From assembly GCA_003260075.1 (NCBI GenBank), contig QLIY01000552.1, positions 1-64,000 of the forward strand: DNA of 64,000 bases, given 5' to 3'. The translations under genes and the position numbers were made by a program. Source of the stretch: Phallusia mammillata. Taxonomy: Eukaryota; Chordata; Ascidiacea; Phlebobranchia; Ascidiidae. This document shows positions 1-11,976 of the stretch, piece by piece; position 1 is the first letter of the stretch, and every line of letters begins with the position of its first letter. The notes below the pieces were generated by a model. The model saw nothing but the letters and a program-made list of their open reading frames with translations, was not told the origin of the DNA and made no database searches.

Positions 1-2040
1 GGTTACTGCCGGAATTTTTGAATTTTAATTAGGTTCTAGACGCCCATGACCTCCTACTGAACCCCCAATGGGTTGATACTGCATTCTCACAACTAACGTT
101 AAAACCAGAAATGAAAAATCGACGGAAAGGCTATACTTGCAGCCGTTTTCGATCGCGCGAAATTGAAATATCGATGACAATCTCAATTTTGGGTGGGTTA
201 CTGCCGGAATATTCGAATTTTAATTAGGTTTAAGCTCCCATCGCTTTCTACTGACCCCCTAATGGGTAGAAATTGCATTCGGGCAACTGTCATCTAAACT
301 GGAGTTGAAAAGTCGACGCAAACGCTGTAGTCTTGCAGCCGTTTTCAATCTTACGAAATTAAAATATCGATGAAAAATTCAAGTTTGGATGGGTTTCTGC
401 CGGAATATTCGAATTTTAATTGGGTTTAAACTCCCATGGACTCCTACTGGCCCCCTAATGGGTAGAAATTGCATTTAGAAAATTGGGATGTAAAGTGGAA
501 TTTTAAAATTTGACGGAATGGCTATAGCCTTGCAGCCGTTTTGGATGTCGCGAAATTAAAATATAGATGAAAAATTAAATTTTGGGTGGGTTACTGCCGG
601 AATTTTTGAATTTTAATTAGGTTCTAGACGCCCATGGCCTCCTACTGATCCCCCAATGGGTTAATATTGCATTTGGAAAATTGAGATGTAAAGTGGAATT
701 TAAACATATCACGGAAAGGCTATAGCCTTGCAGCCGTTTTCGATGTTGCGAAATTAAAATATCGATGAAAAATTAAATTTTGGGTGGGTTACTGCCGGAA
801 TATTCGAATTTTAATTAGTTTTAAACTCCCATGGCCTCCTACTGACCACCCATAGGGTAGAAATTGCATTCGGGCAACTGACATCTAAATTGGAGTTGAA
901 AAGTTGACGCAAAGGCGATAGTTTTGCATCCGTTTTCGATCTTACGAAATTGAAATATCGATAAAAAATTCCCCAATGGGTTGATATTGCATTCTCACAA
1001 CTAACGTTAAAACCAGAAATGAAAAATCGCGGAAGGGCTATAGCCTTGCAGCCGTTTTCGATCTCGCCAAATTAAAATATCGATGAAAATCTCAATTTCT
1101 GATGGGTTACCGCCGGAATATTCGAATTTTAATTAGTTTTAAACTCCCATGGACTCCTACTGACCACCCATAGGGTAGAAATTGCATTCGGGCAACTGAC
1201 ATCTAAATTGGAGTTGAAAAGTTGACGCAAAGGCGATAGTTTTGCATCCGTTTTCGATCTTGCGAAATTGAAATATCGATGAAAAATTCAATTTTAGGTG
1301 GGTTACTGCGGAATTTTCGAATTTTTGCTGAGGTTCTAGATGCACATGGCCTCCTACTGATCCCCCAATGGGTTGATATTGCATTCGTTAAATTGAGATG
1401 CAAAGTGGAATTTAAAACTTTAACGGAAAGGCTATAGCCTTGCAGCCGTTTTCGATCTCGCAAAATTAAAACATCGAAGAAAATCTCAATTTTGTGTGGG
1501 TTACTGCCGGAATATTCGAATTTTAATTAGGTTCTAGACGCCCATGACCTCCTACTGATCCTCCAATGGGTTGATATTGCATTCGGAAAATTGACATGTA
1601 AAGTAGAATTTGAAAATTTTACGCTAAAGGCTATAGTCTTGCAGCCGTTTTCGATCTTGCAAAAAAAATATCGATGAAAAAATAAATTTTGGGTGGTTTA
1701 CTGCCGGAATATTCGAATTCAATTAGGTTCTAGACCCCCATGACCTCCTACTGAACCCCCAATGGGTTGATATTGCATTCTCATAACTAACGTTAAAACC
1801 AGAAATGAAAAATCGACGGAAAGGCTATAGCCTTGCAGCCGTTTTCGATCTCGCGAAATCAAAATATCGATGAAAATCTCAATTTTGGGTGGGTTATTGC
1901 CGGAAATAATCCGGTTCTAGACGCCCATGGCATCCTACTGAACCCCCAATGGGTTTGTATTGCATTGGGACAACTAACGTTTAAACAGAAACTGAAAAGT
2001 CGAAAAAAAGTGCATTTGGGTTATTGACATTTTGATTTGA
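1..2040. repeat. ~197-bp tandem satellite, edge of array
   Basis: About ten head-to-tail copies of a unit containing GGGTGGGTTACTGCCGGAAT, a CCCCCAATGGGTTGATATTG segment and CTTGCAGCCGTTTTCGAT. The TTACTGCCGG landmark recurs near 191, 386, 583, 781, 1101, 1297, 1494, 1691 and 1888, so the period is 195-198 bp. The copy starting near 781 is fused to the next with about 74 bases missing (junction near 970). From about 2040 to 2370 the copies decay but still show AATGGGTTG and TTTCTGCCGG pieces. The array starts outside the window. Short open frames inside it are chance products of the repeat. Confidence 0.93.
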
Positions 2041-2370
2041 ATTTAAAAATTTACGGGTGGGCTATTGTCTCGCACGCGTTTTAGGACTTTTGATCGGTTT
2101 CTTTTGGAATTCACTAATTTTGAATATTTATTCCAGGCGTCAATGGCTCCCCCCGACCCCCCAATGTGTTGAAGTCAAAATTAAATGAATATCATTTCAA
2201 ATGGATTCAAGACGTCTATAGGACCCTACCGACTCCCCAATGGGTTGTAACCGAAAATATGACATTTGAATTTGAACTAAAGAATAGCCTTGCACCCATT
2301 TTAAATTTGCAAAATTTACAATTCGAGTAAAACAACATTGTTTGAACGGTTTCTGCCGGAATATTATAAT

Positions 2371-3330
2371 TTGACATTTTGAACCTCAATACATCTTATC
2401 GATCGCCGATGGGTAAAATGAAATTTGTAATAACAAGCGACTTTTGCAAACTTGAAGTGGCCAATACAAAATCTTACTCGTGGTATTCTGCTCGGTCTGT
2501 ATTCTAAGTTTCTGCCACTCTTCGTATAACTGGAGCGAAATGGTGAAATCTTGTTGTTGGTGCAGATGTGGTTGCCTCTGCGGTATAACAAGCAAATAAC
2601 TCTTGTTTGTGTTAAATTTACCAATCTAAAAATTTAAAATATACGCTTGGAGTTAGTTAAAATTGTAACGTTTATTTTGTTCATAAATGTAACATTACGT
2701 TCTGTCAATTTCGAAGAGAAGCTTTCCTTTCGCAAATTTCCTCTATTAAATCACGTAAATGTTTTTTTTATTTACAAGAGCCGCGGGCCATCAAAAATGT
2801 TACACACCGAGTTTGCCACAACAGAACGATAAAAGATCACGAGTATGACAATTAAATGTGTAAACCCGAACCTTTTCACCCTTGGTCGCTTGCTTGTGCT
2901 AACTGCAATAAACTGAGAAGACGCCAGAACATATTGTCTGTCATTGGGAGGTGATTTGACTGCTTGGGATGTGAAAAACGCCGCGATTGGGAAGTAATTC
3001 AATACTTTAGCTTAATATACTGTCGATTCGTGCAAGCAGGTTAAATTACATTAGAATTTATACACCAATGGTCAAGAAAATTTGGATTAATAATCCGAAA
3101 CAAGTTAATAAAAAAACGAGCTAAAGGCGAATCACTAAAATAATAGAAAAAAAAGAAACACTTTTAACTGACCCTACATTTAATGTTATACTCGACTTGT
3201 AATCTCATAAAACACTTTATATTTGTGCAATATTTTTTCGTAAAAGCGTTGTTTTTTGCAAGTGTTATCATCAACGATTAACTTCTCCACCGCCGTCAAA
3301 ATGTTACTGGTTTGGAATGTGTAATATTAA
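2371..3330. other. Non-coding stretch, no recognised feature
   Basis: AT-rich sequence after the satellite. Open frames here are under 90 codons, lack splice logic and resemble nothing. I see no RNA gene or repeat. Confidence 0.5.
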
Positions 3331-3337
3331 ACAACAG

Positions 3338-3526
3338 GAAGTTTGGCAATACATCGACGGTGTGCCAGAGACAGAAAACAACACGAATTTCGAACCTGGT
3401 GAACCAAACGACAACCAGGAGCCGAATGTGGAGAGTTATCTGGCTCAAAAACTTTTCAAATAGACGATTTACATTGCAGTACCACTAAGATTGCGATATG
3501 AGAACGACTGTACTAAGTGCAAATAA
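3338..3526 (+). pseudogene. C-type lectin domain fragment with two frameshifts
   Basis: After a plausible acceptor (AACAACAG at 3330-3337) the plus strand reads VWQYIDGV, then NFEPGEPND, which is the WIY/EPN region of a C-type lectin carbohydrate-recognition domain. One base appears missing just after 3418. In the shifted frame the reading continues AECGEL and FQIDDLHC. A second missing base near 3499 separates AIC from ENDC, and a stop follows at 3524. The segment aligns directly with the last exon of the lectin gene at 6869-7130 ([27 protein letters not shown]) but lies on the opposite strand. No upstream lectin exon is visible next to it. It is best read as a decayed inverted copy of that exon. 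Two sequencing errors in a live exon is the less likely alternative. Confidence 0.7.
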
Positions 3527-3904
3527 CTGATATATTTAGACTTGTGCATGCCAGTTGTCATTAAATGCTGTTCGGATTCGTTACCGCGCGTATATAACTT
3601 GATTAAAAGCAGTTTCGCGGAAAAATGCCTACATTAAATTCACCATAAAAAGTCTGTTTGCTAACACCAGATTGTGTAAAAAAACACAAACACCTCCTTT
3701 CATCTTGGCATGCTTGACATTATGAAAAGCCAATACAATCCTTTAATTGATGCTATACTGTCTGTTATAAATGGTAAACAAACTAATTCACATGTTTATA
3801 AAATAGTAACAGAAAAAGTTTTAGTTTCACATGTAAAATTTTGTTCATCTAATTTCTTACCTTTATTCTCTTTGGTACATTTCTCTTTGGTGAGTACTTT
3901 GGTA

Positions 3905-4285
3905 ATTTATTTCCATATCCAACCAGAGCAGATTGAAGGTAATGAAAAAATCAGACCACATTCATCATGTATCACATTCATCAAGACTGAAGCAGCAGCT
4001 ATCAAATAAGTTACAATTAGTGCAATACAGAAGACTCCACAGAAAACATAATAACTAAGATTACAAGACTATGACACGCTAAACCAGCTACAATCAGTAT
4101 ATATGTAGTTATTGTAGCTTACTTGCTGGCCAAAAACTAAGATAACATCAGCAAGCAACAGCAACACACACAAAAAGTTACTGCTATGTTCTCTGGCTCA
4201 CTGCAAAACAATTAACTGGAACAGCGTGAGTACCTACAGCACGTCTTGTGCTTGCGGCTGATAAACAAAACGAAACAAAAAATGT
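3905..4285 (+). repeat. Dispersed repeat, copy A
   Basis: Diverged direct copy of 5540-5915. Shared landmarks in order are TTTCCATATCCAA, a TACGACAC/TATGACACG block followed by TTAAACCAG/CTAAACCAG, GTAGTTATTG, ACATCAG, CAACACACACAA and CTCTCTGGGTCACTGC or its variant. No protein or terminal repeats were found. Confidence 0.55.
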
Positions 4286-4428
4286 AAACATCAAACCTTG
4301 TCAAACATTTTTTTCATTTTCGTTCTAGTAATTTATTTTAAAAGAAAGTAATAAACCAAAAAAATATCAGCATTATACCAAAACTATAAAAAAAACAATA
4401 AACAGGGATTGGAAATATCAACGCAACT

Positions 4429-4471
<43 letters not shown>
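4429..4471. repeat. 43-base G homopolymer
   Basis: Uninterrupted G run on the plus strand, one of fourteen G runs of ten or more bases in the window, all with G on this strand. Confidence 0.97.
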
Positions 4472-4473
<2 letters not shown>

Positions 4474-5539
4474 TGGGCGCTATGCCACAAATAAATTGAC
4501 TTTGATCCCGAAATTTCGTTTAGGTTTTCTGTTGTTTGTGGTGTAAGCCTGCAAATAGTCCACAAAACTTGCTACGCTGCATTATATATAAAATAAGCCG
4601 CGTCGACAATAACTGCCTAATGGTGGTTTTTAAGTAGATTCCACCAGAGAAAAGTTTTTACACCAGTAAGACTTATTTAACTTTATGCATCTGCACACAC
4701 AATACGTTAGTGCAAGTATCAGCCAAACATATTCCGCGAAAATATCCAACTGTTTCTAACACAAAGGTTGGAACCGTCAAACTTCAGAGTCAGTAATTTG
4801 CAACAACACCAATCGCCTTTAAGATGAAACCCAGGTTACTAAATTACAATAGTTAAAGAGTTTCCTATCTCTGTTGTTTTAATATACGACGGGCATATAT
4901 TTTAAATGTAGGCTAATCGTCGTTGTTTACGATTTTATAATAGTCATGTGAAATGCAGATACGAGTTCTCAATCCCATTCATTTTTTTCGTATTTTTTAG
5001 TTTCAAACTTGACTTTTAAATGAAATGCCTCAAGCGCAAGAAAATACAAGCAATTCAAAACCCACAATTCGTAATTAATAATAAAAACGATATGGTGTAG
5101 GCTACTATTATTTTTGGTAAACTATGCAAAGACAAGCCACGAAACATGCTGTGTCAGCCACGAAACATGCTGTTCAAGACCAAAAACTTTTATCTAATTT
5201 GTCAGTATGAAAAATGTCTGTTTATGCACATTACTTAAATTTAAACCCATAAACTGAAAATAGGTTTGGATGTGAGCAAAAACGATTAACCGCAAAAAAA
5301 CTGCCCGCTTGCAACATGTTATAACAAAACATCCAACGCACTAACCAGTCAATCACTTAGCATTGCTTATAAAATTAACATCCTAAATAACCGCAAAACA
5401 TTTTATTTAAACGACCATATCAACACGTTTTATAAATACAACTAATATTTAGTTAAATATTAGGGATTAATTTGTTACATAGTAGAAGCAATATGTTATA
5501 CCAAATTTCCTACTTTAGTTTCAGATTGCTTTAAACATC

Positions 5540-5915
5540 TGTTTCCATATCCAAATAGAATAGCTTGCAGGAAACAGAAACATTACTTACAGCATTTCAT
5601 CAAGGCTACATCTCTTTATGTCCAAAGTGCACAAGTTATAGCAGCACCCAGAAACATAATATCCAGGATAACATTAGGACTACGACACCTTAAACCAGAT
5701 TAGTGAAGTACAGATAAGTAGTTATTGCAGCCTACTGGTTAGACGGAAACGAAACATTATACATAACATCAGTAAACATCATCTTTCAACACACACAAGA
5801 GGTTGCTACAGCTCTCTGGGTCACTGCGAAACAAATGGCATGTAAACTAGAACTGAGTGCGCACCTGTGGAAACACTCCTGCCTGAAGCTGAAACAAAAT
5901 AAAAAAAAGGCTGCC
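5540..5915 (+). repeat. Dispersed repeat, copy B
   Basis: Second copy of the repeat at 3905-4285, same orientation. The open frames of 67-75 codons on both strands near 5786-6038 fall partly in it and look fortuitous. Confidence 0.55.
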
Positions 5916-6823
5916 GGAAGGCCAATCGGGTCAAAGGTTGCCGGTTTTGCTGCGTGTAGTGAATTGTGCATCCAAGCAGCGGAACTGAGGGTTTTCTTGA
6001 CCGACACTTTCAAGAGCAGTTGGGCAAAAGTTACATAAAAATTACAAACATTTACATTAGGTTAAGCATCAATGACCGCTAGATGGTCTGTATTTCAATC
6101 GTGCAAATAGAAAGGCTGAAGATATATTAAAGTTTTAAAAAGCTAACAAATAATATTTACACACAAGATAACGGTTAATAAAGCTCGCGTTGACGAATAT
6201 TCTAGAAAATGCAGCGTATTTATTAAGACGATAATGACAACCAAGTTTGCTTTAACATTGTGATGCACTTTAGTGTGTATTGTATATGAACTGGTGATGT
6301 CACTACCTCCAGTTAAAATTTAAATTATTTTATTTGTGTGAGGCCGCTGATCTGTTTTTAATTAACTCTTTGACAGAATATTCTTTTTTAATAGCTTCCC
6401 TTTGTTACCATGCCAAATCAAGATGTTTCAAACTGCAGGAAATAAAAAAACTGAATAAGAAATAACACTGTAGCATTTGCTACTTGGTACCTCATTTTCT
6501 GAATATACTTTTTTGCCTAAAATTGATTAACCGAAACACGAAACATATTTGCCTTTAAGACATAGTAAGTCTTTTCTCCCTTTTCTCTCACAAAAAAACA
6601 TTTCTAGAAAATTTTACTTGCACATATTGATCAGCGGTGATTATACAAAAATAAACGCACAGCAAGCACAAAATAGTGAATACTAATATGATTAAAATGC
6701 GGCTGCAAATGGCTATTTCAATTTTGGTTATATGTCACTTCAGTAACTTTACACACAGCTGCGAAAACCGTGGTGAAATAGGAAATTTCCGCGTGAAAAT
6801 CACTAAATCGGTCACTGTTGTAT
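5916..6823. other. Intergenic, nothing recognised
   Basis: AT-rich sequence downstream of the lectin gene with no supportable gene, RNA or repeat. Confidence 0.45.
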
Positions 6824-6838
6824 TTTATTTTATTTATT
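6824..6838 (-). promoter_or_regulatory. Overlapping poly(A) signals of the lectin gene
   Basis: Three overlapping TTTATT words on the plus strand (AATAAA on the minus strand) begin 31 bases beyond the stop codon of the minus-strand lectin gene. Confidence 0.5.
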
Positions 6839-6868
6839 TTACTGGTGGGAGCTAGTTTCGTTATATTG

Positions 6869-8940
6869 TTAATTTAAGGTTCTTTCACAGATTGCGTGGT
6901 AGTTTTGACCACAATCATCGTCGTCCATTTGAAAGTTATTCTCCCGCTGCAATCTCGCGCAATCCGCATCGCCATTCGAGTCGTTCGGTTCGCCATCACC
7001 GAAATCCGTGTTTGCGGTTGTCACGTTAACGCCGTCAACATATTTCCAAATTCCTTCCTGATCGATGTCGGATAAACCGATCCAGTAGTGGACATCGGGA
7101 CCGGGACGTACCAAATTTTCGATAATCGAGCTGCAGAAACGACATTTCGGTTAACTGTATATTCCTGTACTCCAAGGTAAACGGTTTCTTTTCAGTCAAA
7201 TTACGTTAAAGACTTAAAGCATGAAACAAATCTGGGGGGTTTAATTTACAATATGAGGTTAAAAACAAATCTGGTGCAAAACTGATGCTAAAACAAACCA
7301 TGTCGGCTAAAAGCGACATGGCACAAAATTATTGGTATATTTAAGGCCTCACTAAAACCGTACATTGCCGGGTTTACGAACGCCTAGTATCTGCTCTCTA
7401 ACTTGTTGCCGATTTTGAAGAGTTTCTCAGGAAACAGTAAGCGTAGTGAGTAGGCAATGGTAAAAACTGATCAAACTCAGCTTACTACATTTCCTTATTG
7501 CGCATGGTAAGGGGCCACTGATACCTAGAACAACATACTTGCGAGTCGATGCGTTTCTCATGCCCCAAGTGGCGAGATCTCCGCCGATTGACTGACAATA
7601 TGATCTTGAGTCAGCCCAGGTCATTGCAGTGGTAGTCAATATATGATCTTCAATAACTGTCAGTAGATAAGTAGTTTTAAACGACCAAGCCATTCTATAT
7701 TAGGGGGGGGGGGTCAAAATATTTGTATGACAAGCTACATTGAACCGAAAACGATAAATCAATGCGGAAATTTTAACTTTGTTTTCTTAACTCAATAAAA
7801 TTTACCTCTAAAAGACAGTTAAAATATAGTTTGAAGGAATACCTGTCTCACAGTTGTTCCCCATGTACCAGACAGTACAAGAACATGTGTAATCTGTGAT
7901 GGTATCCGCACATGTCCCGCTGTTCTGACAAAGACCAGGGTTGGAGGCGCAAAAATTTGGTTCTAAAAGTAGGGAGTGGTCATTTGTTATTTTGCTCAGA
8001 GAAGTCAGGCACTGAAAAAGTAGGCTACAGCAACGTTTACCGCTTAACTTACCGCATTGTGTTCCATTTCCTGTATAATTCCCCTTGCATGAACATTTGA
8101 AACTACCCGCTGTGTTGATACAAGTTGCGTGTTGATGGCAGTTATGTCTTTCACTCGTACATTCGTTGATGTCTGCACATAAAACACGAAAAACCATTTG
8201 GCACGTTACTTAGCGATCAATATGTCTGCAAATCCAATTTACCTGTTTCGCAATGCTGACCAGTGTAGCCATCAAGGCACGAACAGTTGTAACTGATTTC
8301 GGTATCAAAGCACGTTGCTCCATTTTGACATATTTCGATATTTTGCGTGCAATAGTCAGGAACTGAAGGGCATAAGAGACTAAAAAAATATTAAGCTTAA
8401 TTGAAATAACCATCAAGTATACAAATACCATTTGGAAGGGTGAGAATGAAATAATTGTCAGTTACCACATTGCCTGCCATTTCCTGTGTAGTTTGCGTCG
8501 CATGAACATTGGAAACTACCCACTGTGTTAATACAAGTTGCGTGTTGGTGGCAGTTGTGTGATCGAGTTGTGCACTCGTCGATATCTGAATAAACGTTGC
8601 ATACATAATAATCTGGGCGCAACACTGAGAAACAAGTTGCTTACCAATTTCACAGTCTTCTCCATTGGTCCCTGGTAGACAGGAACAGAATTCTGCATTG
8701 ATTCCCGACAAACATTGACCTTCGTTTTGACAGCTTCGTGTTTTCCTCTGAAAAATGTAAAACGATTGAAAAGTGTATATAACTTCTTTGTGGTACTTAG
8801 TATTGTAGCGTTGTATAGTAAGCCAGTCCATAATGTTGTTAATATCTGTAAAGGGTAAATAAAAGCGAAAAAATCTACAAAAACATACCAACAAAGTAAA
8901 ATGAACTGCGCAAAATTTCACTTGACTGCGTTTCTTTACT

Positions 8941-8990
<50 letters not shown>

Positions 8991-9989
8991 ATAAAACGTC
9001 ACCGCACCTCCGCTATCTGAAAACAAAATGAAGTTATATGTATTAGAAACAAACAAAACACAATCTACGAACCAGTTAAAATTCCTTCCTTAATAGCAGC
9101 CGCACAAACAGACGAATTGCTGTTGTACAGATTTGTCCCACACACGTAGTTGGAACGACAACCGAAAGGACAAACTATATCAGTCACTGAAAATTCTGAG
9201 TTACCCTTTGTGCTGCATTTCACTACGCAAACAAACAACAACAAAATATGGTATTTGCCCCGAAATGCATACGAAGTTGTTACTTTGAAATGAATATGTA
9301 GATGTGGCAGAAACACATGATTCGCTGGTTACGCCAAATCTTGTTGTGCCTTCATACATGGGAAGTGGGTCGCTTTGAAACACTTTAAAATATCCTCCTT
9401 CGCCTAAAATATAATTTTACCACTATTCAAAGTTTTCTTTGTTGCAATGCAAATATATGCTAAACAGAACAAAACGCTCACTAATTTAACACAAAATTTG
9501 CAAGGTAATGCATGGGTTTATTGTGTGATACGTTGTGGTCAAATGAGACGACTTACTGTCCATCAGTCCAGCGTGCATCGCAGCAAGACACAGAGGACCG
9601 CTGGCGTAGTCGTCAGTTCCACATAAATCTGAATGTTGCATCCAACAGCCGCCGGGACAAATCACTCTTGTGATCGAGTGTTTCAAATCCGACAGCTTAG
9701 TGTCGCATGTGGCTAAACACAAATTAGATTTTTCTATTCATCATGTTACACTTTGCAGTAAAATGTTACACTAGAATTTTTACAGTGTAATTTTGACAAC
9801 TCGCGTGCACTACATAAACGTGCCTTGCAGTAACATTTATTGATGTTGCCATAAGTAAGTTAAATATGAGAAAAAACGATTTTACTTGCTTTTAGTTGTA
9901 CCTTGCAGGGATATACTTCCTTGAAAAAACGATAAAATCTGCACCAGCAAAACGTAAATACCAATAACCCAATTTAGTGACTTATCCAT
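6869..9989 (-). CDS. Secreted LCCL-LCCL-EGF(x5)-C-type lectin protein
   Basis: Exons (minus): 9989-9902, 9712-9557, 9403-9284, 9222-9073, 9016-~8900, 8845-8645, 8585-8466, 8362-8243, 8172-8053, 7962-7843, ~7692-7539, 7130-6869. Exon 1 encodes a signal peptide ([20 protein letters not shown]). Exons 2+3 form an LCCL domain ([31 protein letters not shown]). Exons 4+5 form a second ([30 protein letters not shown]). Five EGF modules follow, including two DI(D/N)EC calcium-binding types alternating with non-calcium types. Each of the last four is one 120-base phase 1-1 exon. The C-terminal lectin domain has [21 protein letters not shown] and a DDD in place of WND. The EPN motif suggests mannose-type, calcium-dependent sugar binding (family knowledge). 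Likely an extracellular matrix or humoral immune protein. The 47-base G run breaks LCCL 2. The lectin exon near 7692 does not match the incoming phase, and an 11-base G run lies just upstream. Confidence 0.85.
7703..7713. repeat. 11-base G run upstream of the lectin exon
   Basis: It lies between the last EGF exon and the first lectin exon. The nearest acceptor (7693-7694) leaves one base where two are needed, so the true 5' end of this exon may be missing or corrupted here. Confidence 0.9.
8943..8989. repeat. 47-base G run inside an LCCL exon
   Basis: On the minus strand the run follows GGAVTFY of LCCL domain 2. Beyond it, in another frame, comes [15 protein letters not shown] and a GTATGT donor, which fits the end of an LCCL domain. 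About 15 domain residues appear to be replaced by the homopolymer. Confidence 0.9.
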
Positions 9990-10340
9990 TATAAAAATGC
10001 TGTAGTCTCAAAATTACACAACTGTATTAGTCTAAAGATTTCCTATAGTATGAAAGGTCACTCTTGTCACATATGTCTCTAGCTGCCACCTTTGCAAAAA
10101 GGTAGTGTACAAAATCTTGCATACTAGCTACAGGGTATATTAGTTGCTAATTAAAAAGTTCGTAAACCAGTAGGTAGGTAACCCAAACTCGAAGTTTATA
10201 AATCAAATTCGTTTTGCCTCAATACAAAGAAATACTAAAGCATGGCGGCATTTCGCAAAACACATAAAATAACAATCATGTTTTTTAAGCCAATTTACAG
10301 CTAAATATAAGCAAACAGCTAACATTATTTACGATACGTC
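9990..10340. other. Upstream flank of the lectin gene
   Basis: Probably holds the promoter of the minus-strand lectin gene. I see no convincing TATA box or conserved element. Confidence 0.3.
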
Positions 10341-10452
10341 AAAAACCCCAATACCGCGGAAATCGACTAAATAACAGACAAACGAGTCGGGGGGGGGGCA
10401 AAAAAAAAACCCCAATACCGCGGAAATCGACTAAATAACAGACAAACGAGTC
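10341..10452. repeat. 48-bp direct duplication around a G run
   Basis: Copies 10341-10388 and 10405-10452 are identical as read. They are separated by ten G (10389-10398), a C and extra A residues. Confidence 0.95.
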
Positions 10453-10662
10453 TTAAATGGGCATTAGGTTAATGACCAACGTCTGACTCACTTTGGGTCA
10501 AAGAGTTAAATATCGTTTAAAAAACGCTTTACCGTTTTAACAACCTTCTATTTTTGTCTGCATATAAAAGCCATTTAGCAGTTGGCTAAATTCAGATCAG
10601 TGCATTTTCTATCTAAATGTCAGATAAATTGTAAACGAAAAGTAGCAACACTGTTAGTCACA

Positions 10663-10738
10663 GGGGGGGGGGGGTCATAGGTTCTAATCCTATCTCGGTT
10701 GCTTGTGTTTCCCTGAGCAAGAAACTTGGGGGGGGGGG
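10663..10738. repeat. SINE fragment bounded by two G runs
   Basis: G runs at 10663-10674 and 10728-10738 enclose TCATAGGTTCTAATCCTAT and CTTGTGTTTCCCTGAGCAAG. This is a near-identical piece of the SINE at 10849-11026. Confidence 0.8.
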
Positions 10739-10848
10739 TATAACAAGCTAATACACGTCATTTCAAGAAGAGTAAAAACATTTTGTAACAACTATCTTGC
10801 ATTGACAATCATACTCAAAGACCTGGTGAAAGAAACAAATTAAGATTA

Positions 10849-11026
10849 ACGCCAAATTGGCCGAGTGTTTAGCGCAACAGCCTTGTGATCACACAGTCAT
10901 AGGTTCTAATCCTATCTCGGTCGTTTGTGTTTCCCTGTGCAAGAAACTTAAGCGGCATTGCTCCAACCCAGTGGTTCCCGGATGGGTTGAAATAAATTGA
11001 AGTCACCAAAATCAAATAAAAAATGA
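10849..11026 (+). mobile_element. tRNA-derived SINE
   Basis: Pol III A-box-like TGGCCGAGTGTTTAGCGC (10858-10875) and B-box-like GGTTCTAATCC are followed by a non-tRNA body (GTGTTTCCCTGTGCAAGAAA) and an A-rich AAATAAAAAATG tail. The sequence lacks a pairing acceptor stem, so it is a SINE and not a functional tRNA. Confidence 0.75.
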
Positions 11027-11285
11027 TCAACGGATATGCAATAAAAGGGGGGGGGGAAACTTCTTAACTCTATTAGTCGCAAATTGGACATTGCTGTTCT
11101 GTGTGCTACGGGACCACAATGTTATAGATATATTGCAATAAATATGTTGGTACACACATTAACAAGCTACATACTTAAAAATGGCAGCATGTTGCCTAAA
11201 AACAATAACTTATGTTTACCAGTAAAGTTTGCTCTAATTTAAGTTCATGGGTATTTTTCCATATAAATCGGAGAACAGTATAGAC

Positions 11286-11645
11286 CAGGGGTCACCAAAC
11301 TACGGCCCGGCCCGCGAGGTCATTTCATCTGGCCCGCGACCACATTTTTAAGGTTGCCAAATTGTATTAATAACTTTGTAACATTAAAAGTCAATCTACT
11401 CCTTACAAAAGTTTTTCTGTGGGAATATTCAGAATTGATATTACCGAGTTTCATACTACCGAGATTATGACGCCCAGGATTGATCCAAAGCCAGTTTGTT
11501 ACGTCACAGAGGGGGGGGGGCATGCAACAAACAAACAAACAGATGTAGTCCAAAAGTACATTTGAAATCCAAGTGTCTCTGACGGCCGCACAACTTTAGT
11601 CATTGGGCCGGATGAGGCCCGCGGGCAGTAGGTTGCCTACCCCTG
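11286..11645. mobile_element. hAT-like non-autonomous element
   Basis: Left end CAGGGGTCACCAAACTACGG with GC-rich CCCGGCCCGCG, and right end GCCCGCGGGCAGTAGGTTGC then CTACCCCTG, form imperfect inverted repeats typical of hAT elements. Flanks share only GTATA, so the target duplication has decayed. A ten-base G run (11511-11520) lies inside. No transposase reading frame is present. Confidence 0.65.
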
Positions 11646-11976
11646 TCGTATATGCACGTTACAAGTTGTAATTTACAACATACCGTGGAGTCGAAACGCA
11701 GATTCCTCAGTTTCTTCTTTTACATCAGTTTCAAAACGCAGTCAGGATAAAAGTCATCGACTAAACTTGTCCACAGTCGACTTTGGTGCATCGATTGCAC
11801 AACGCCAGGTTGTACTGCAACATAAACCAAGAGAATCATGACAAAGTTTGGAACAATATATATATGCTGCAGAATGTAGTATACGTTAATTGTGGGTAAC
11901 TAGTAGTAATTAATGGGTAACAGCATGGATTAGAAATAAAACCCTTTATTATTCACAGTAAAACAAAGAGAGATGT

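Noticed and set aside
1833..2027. Short frames inside the satellite
   Set aside because: They repeat with the satellite unit and have no independent coding evidence.
8397..9056. 219-codon frame with polyproline
   Set aside because: The proline run is the G47 tract read on the minus strand. The frame mixes two exons and an intron of the lectin gene.
10849..10930. A functional tRNA gene
   Set aside because: Box A and B are present, but the acceptor stem does not pair and a SINE body and tail follow.
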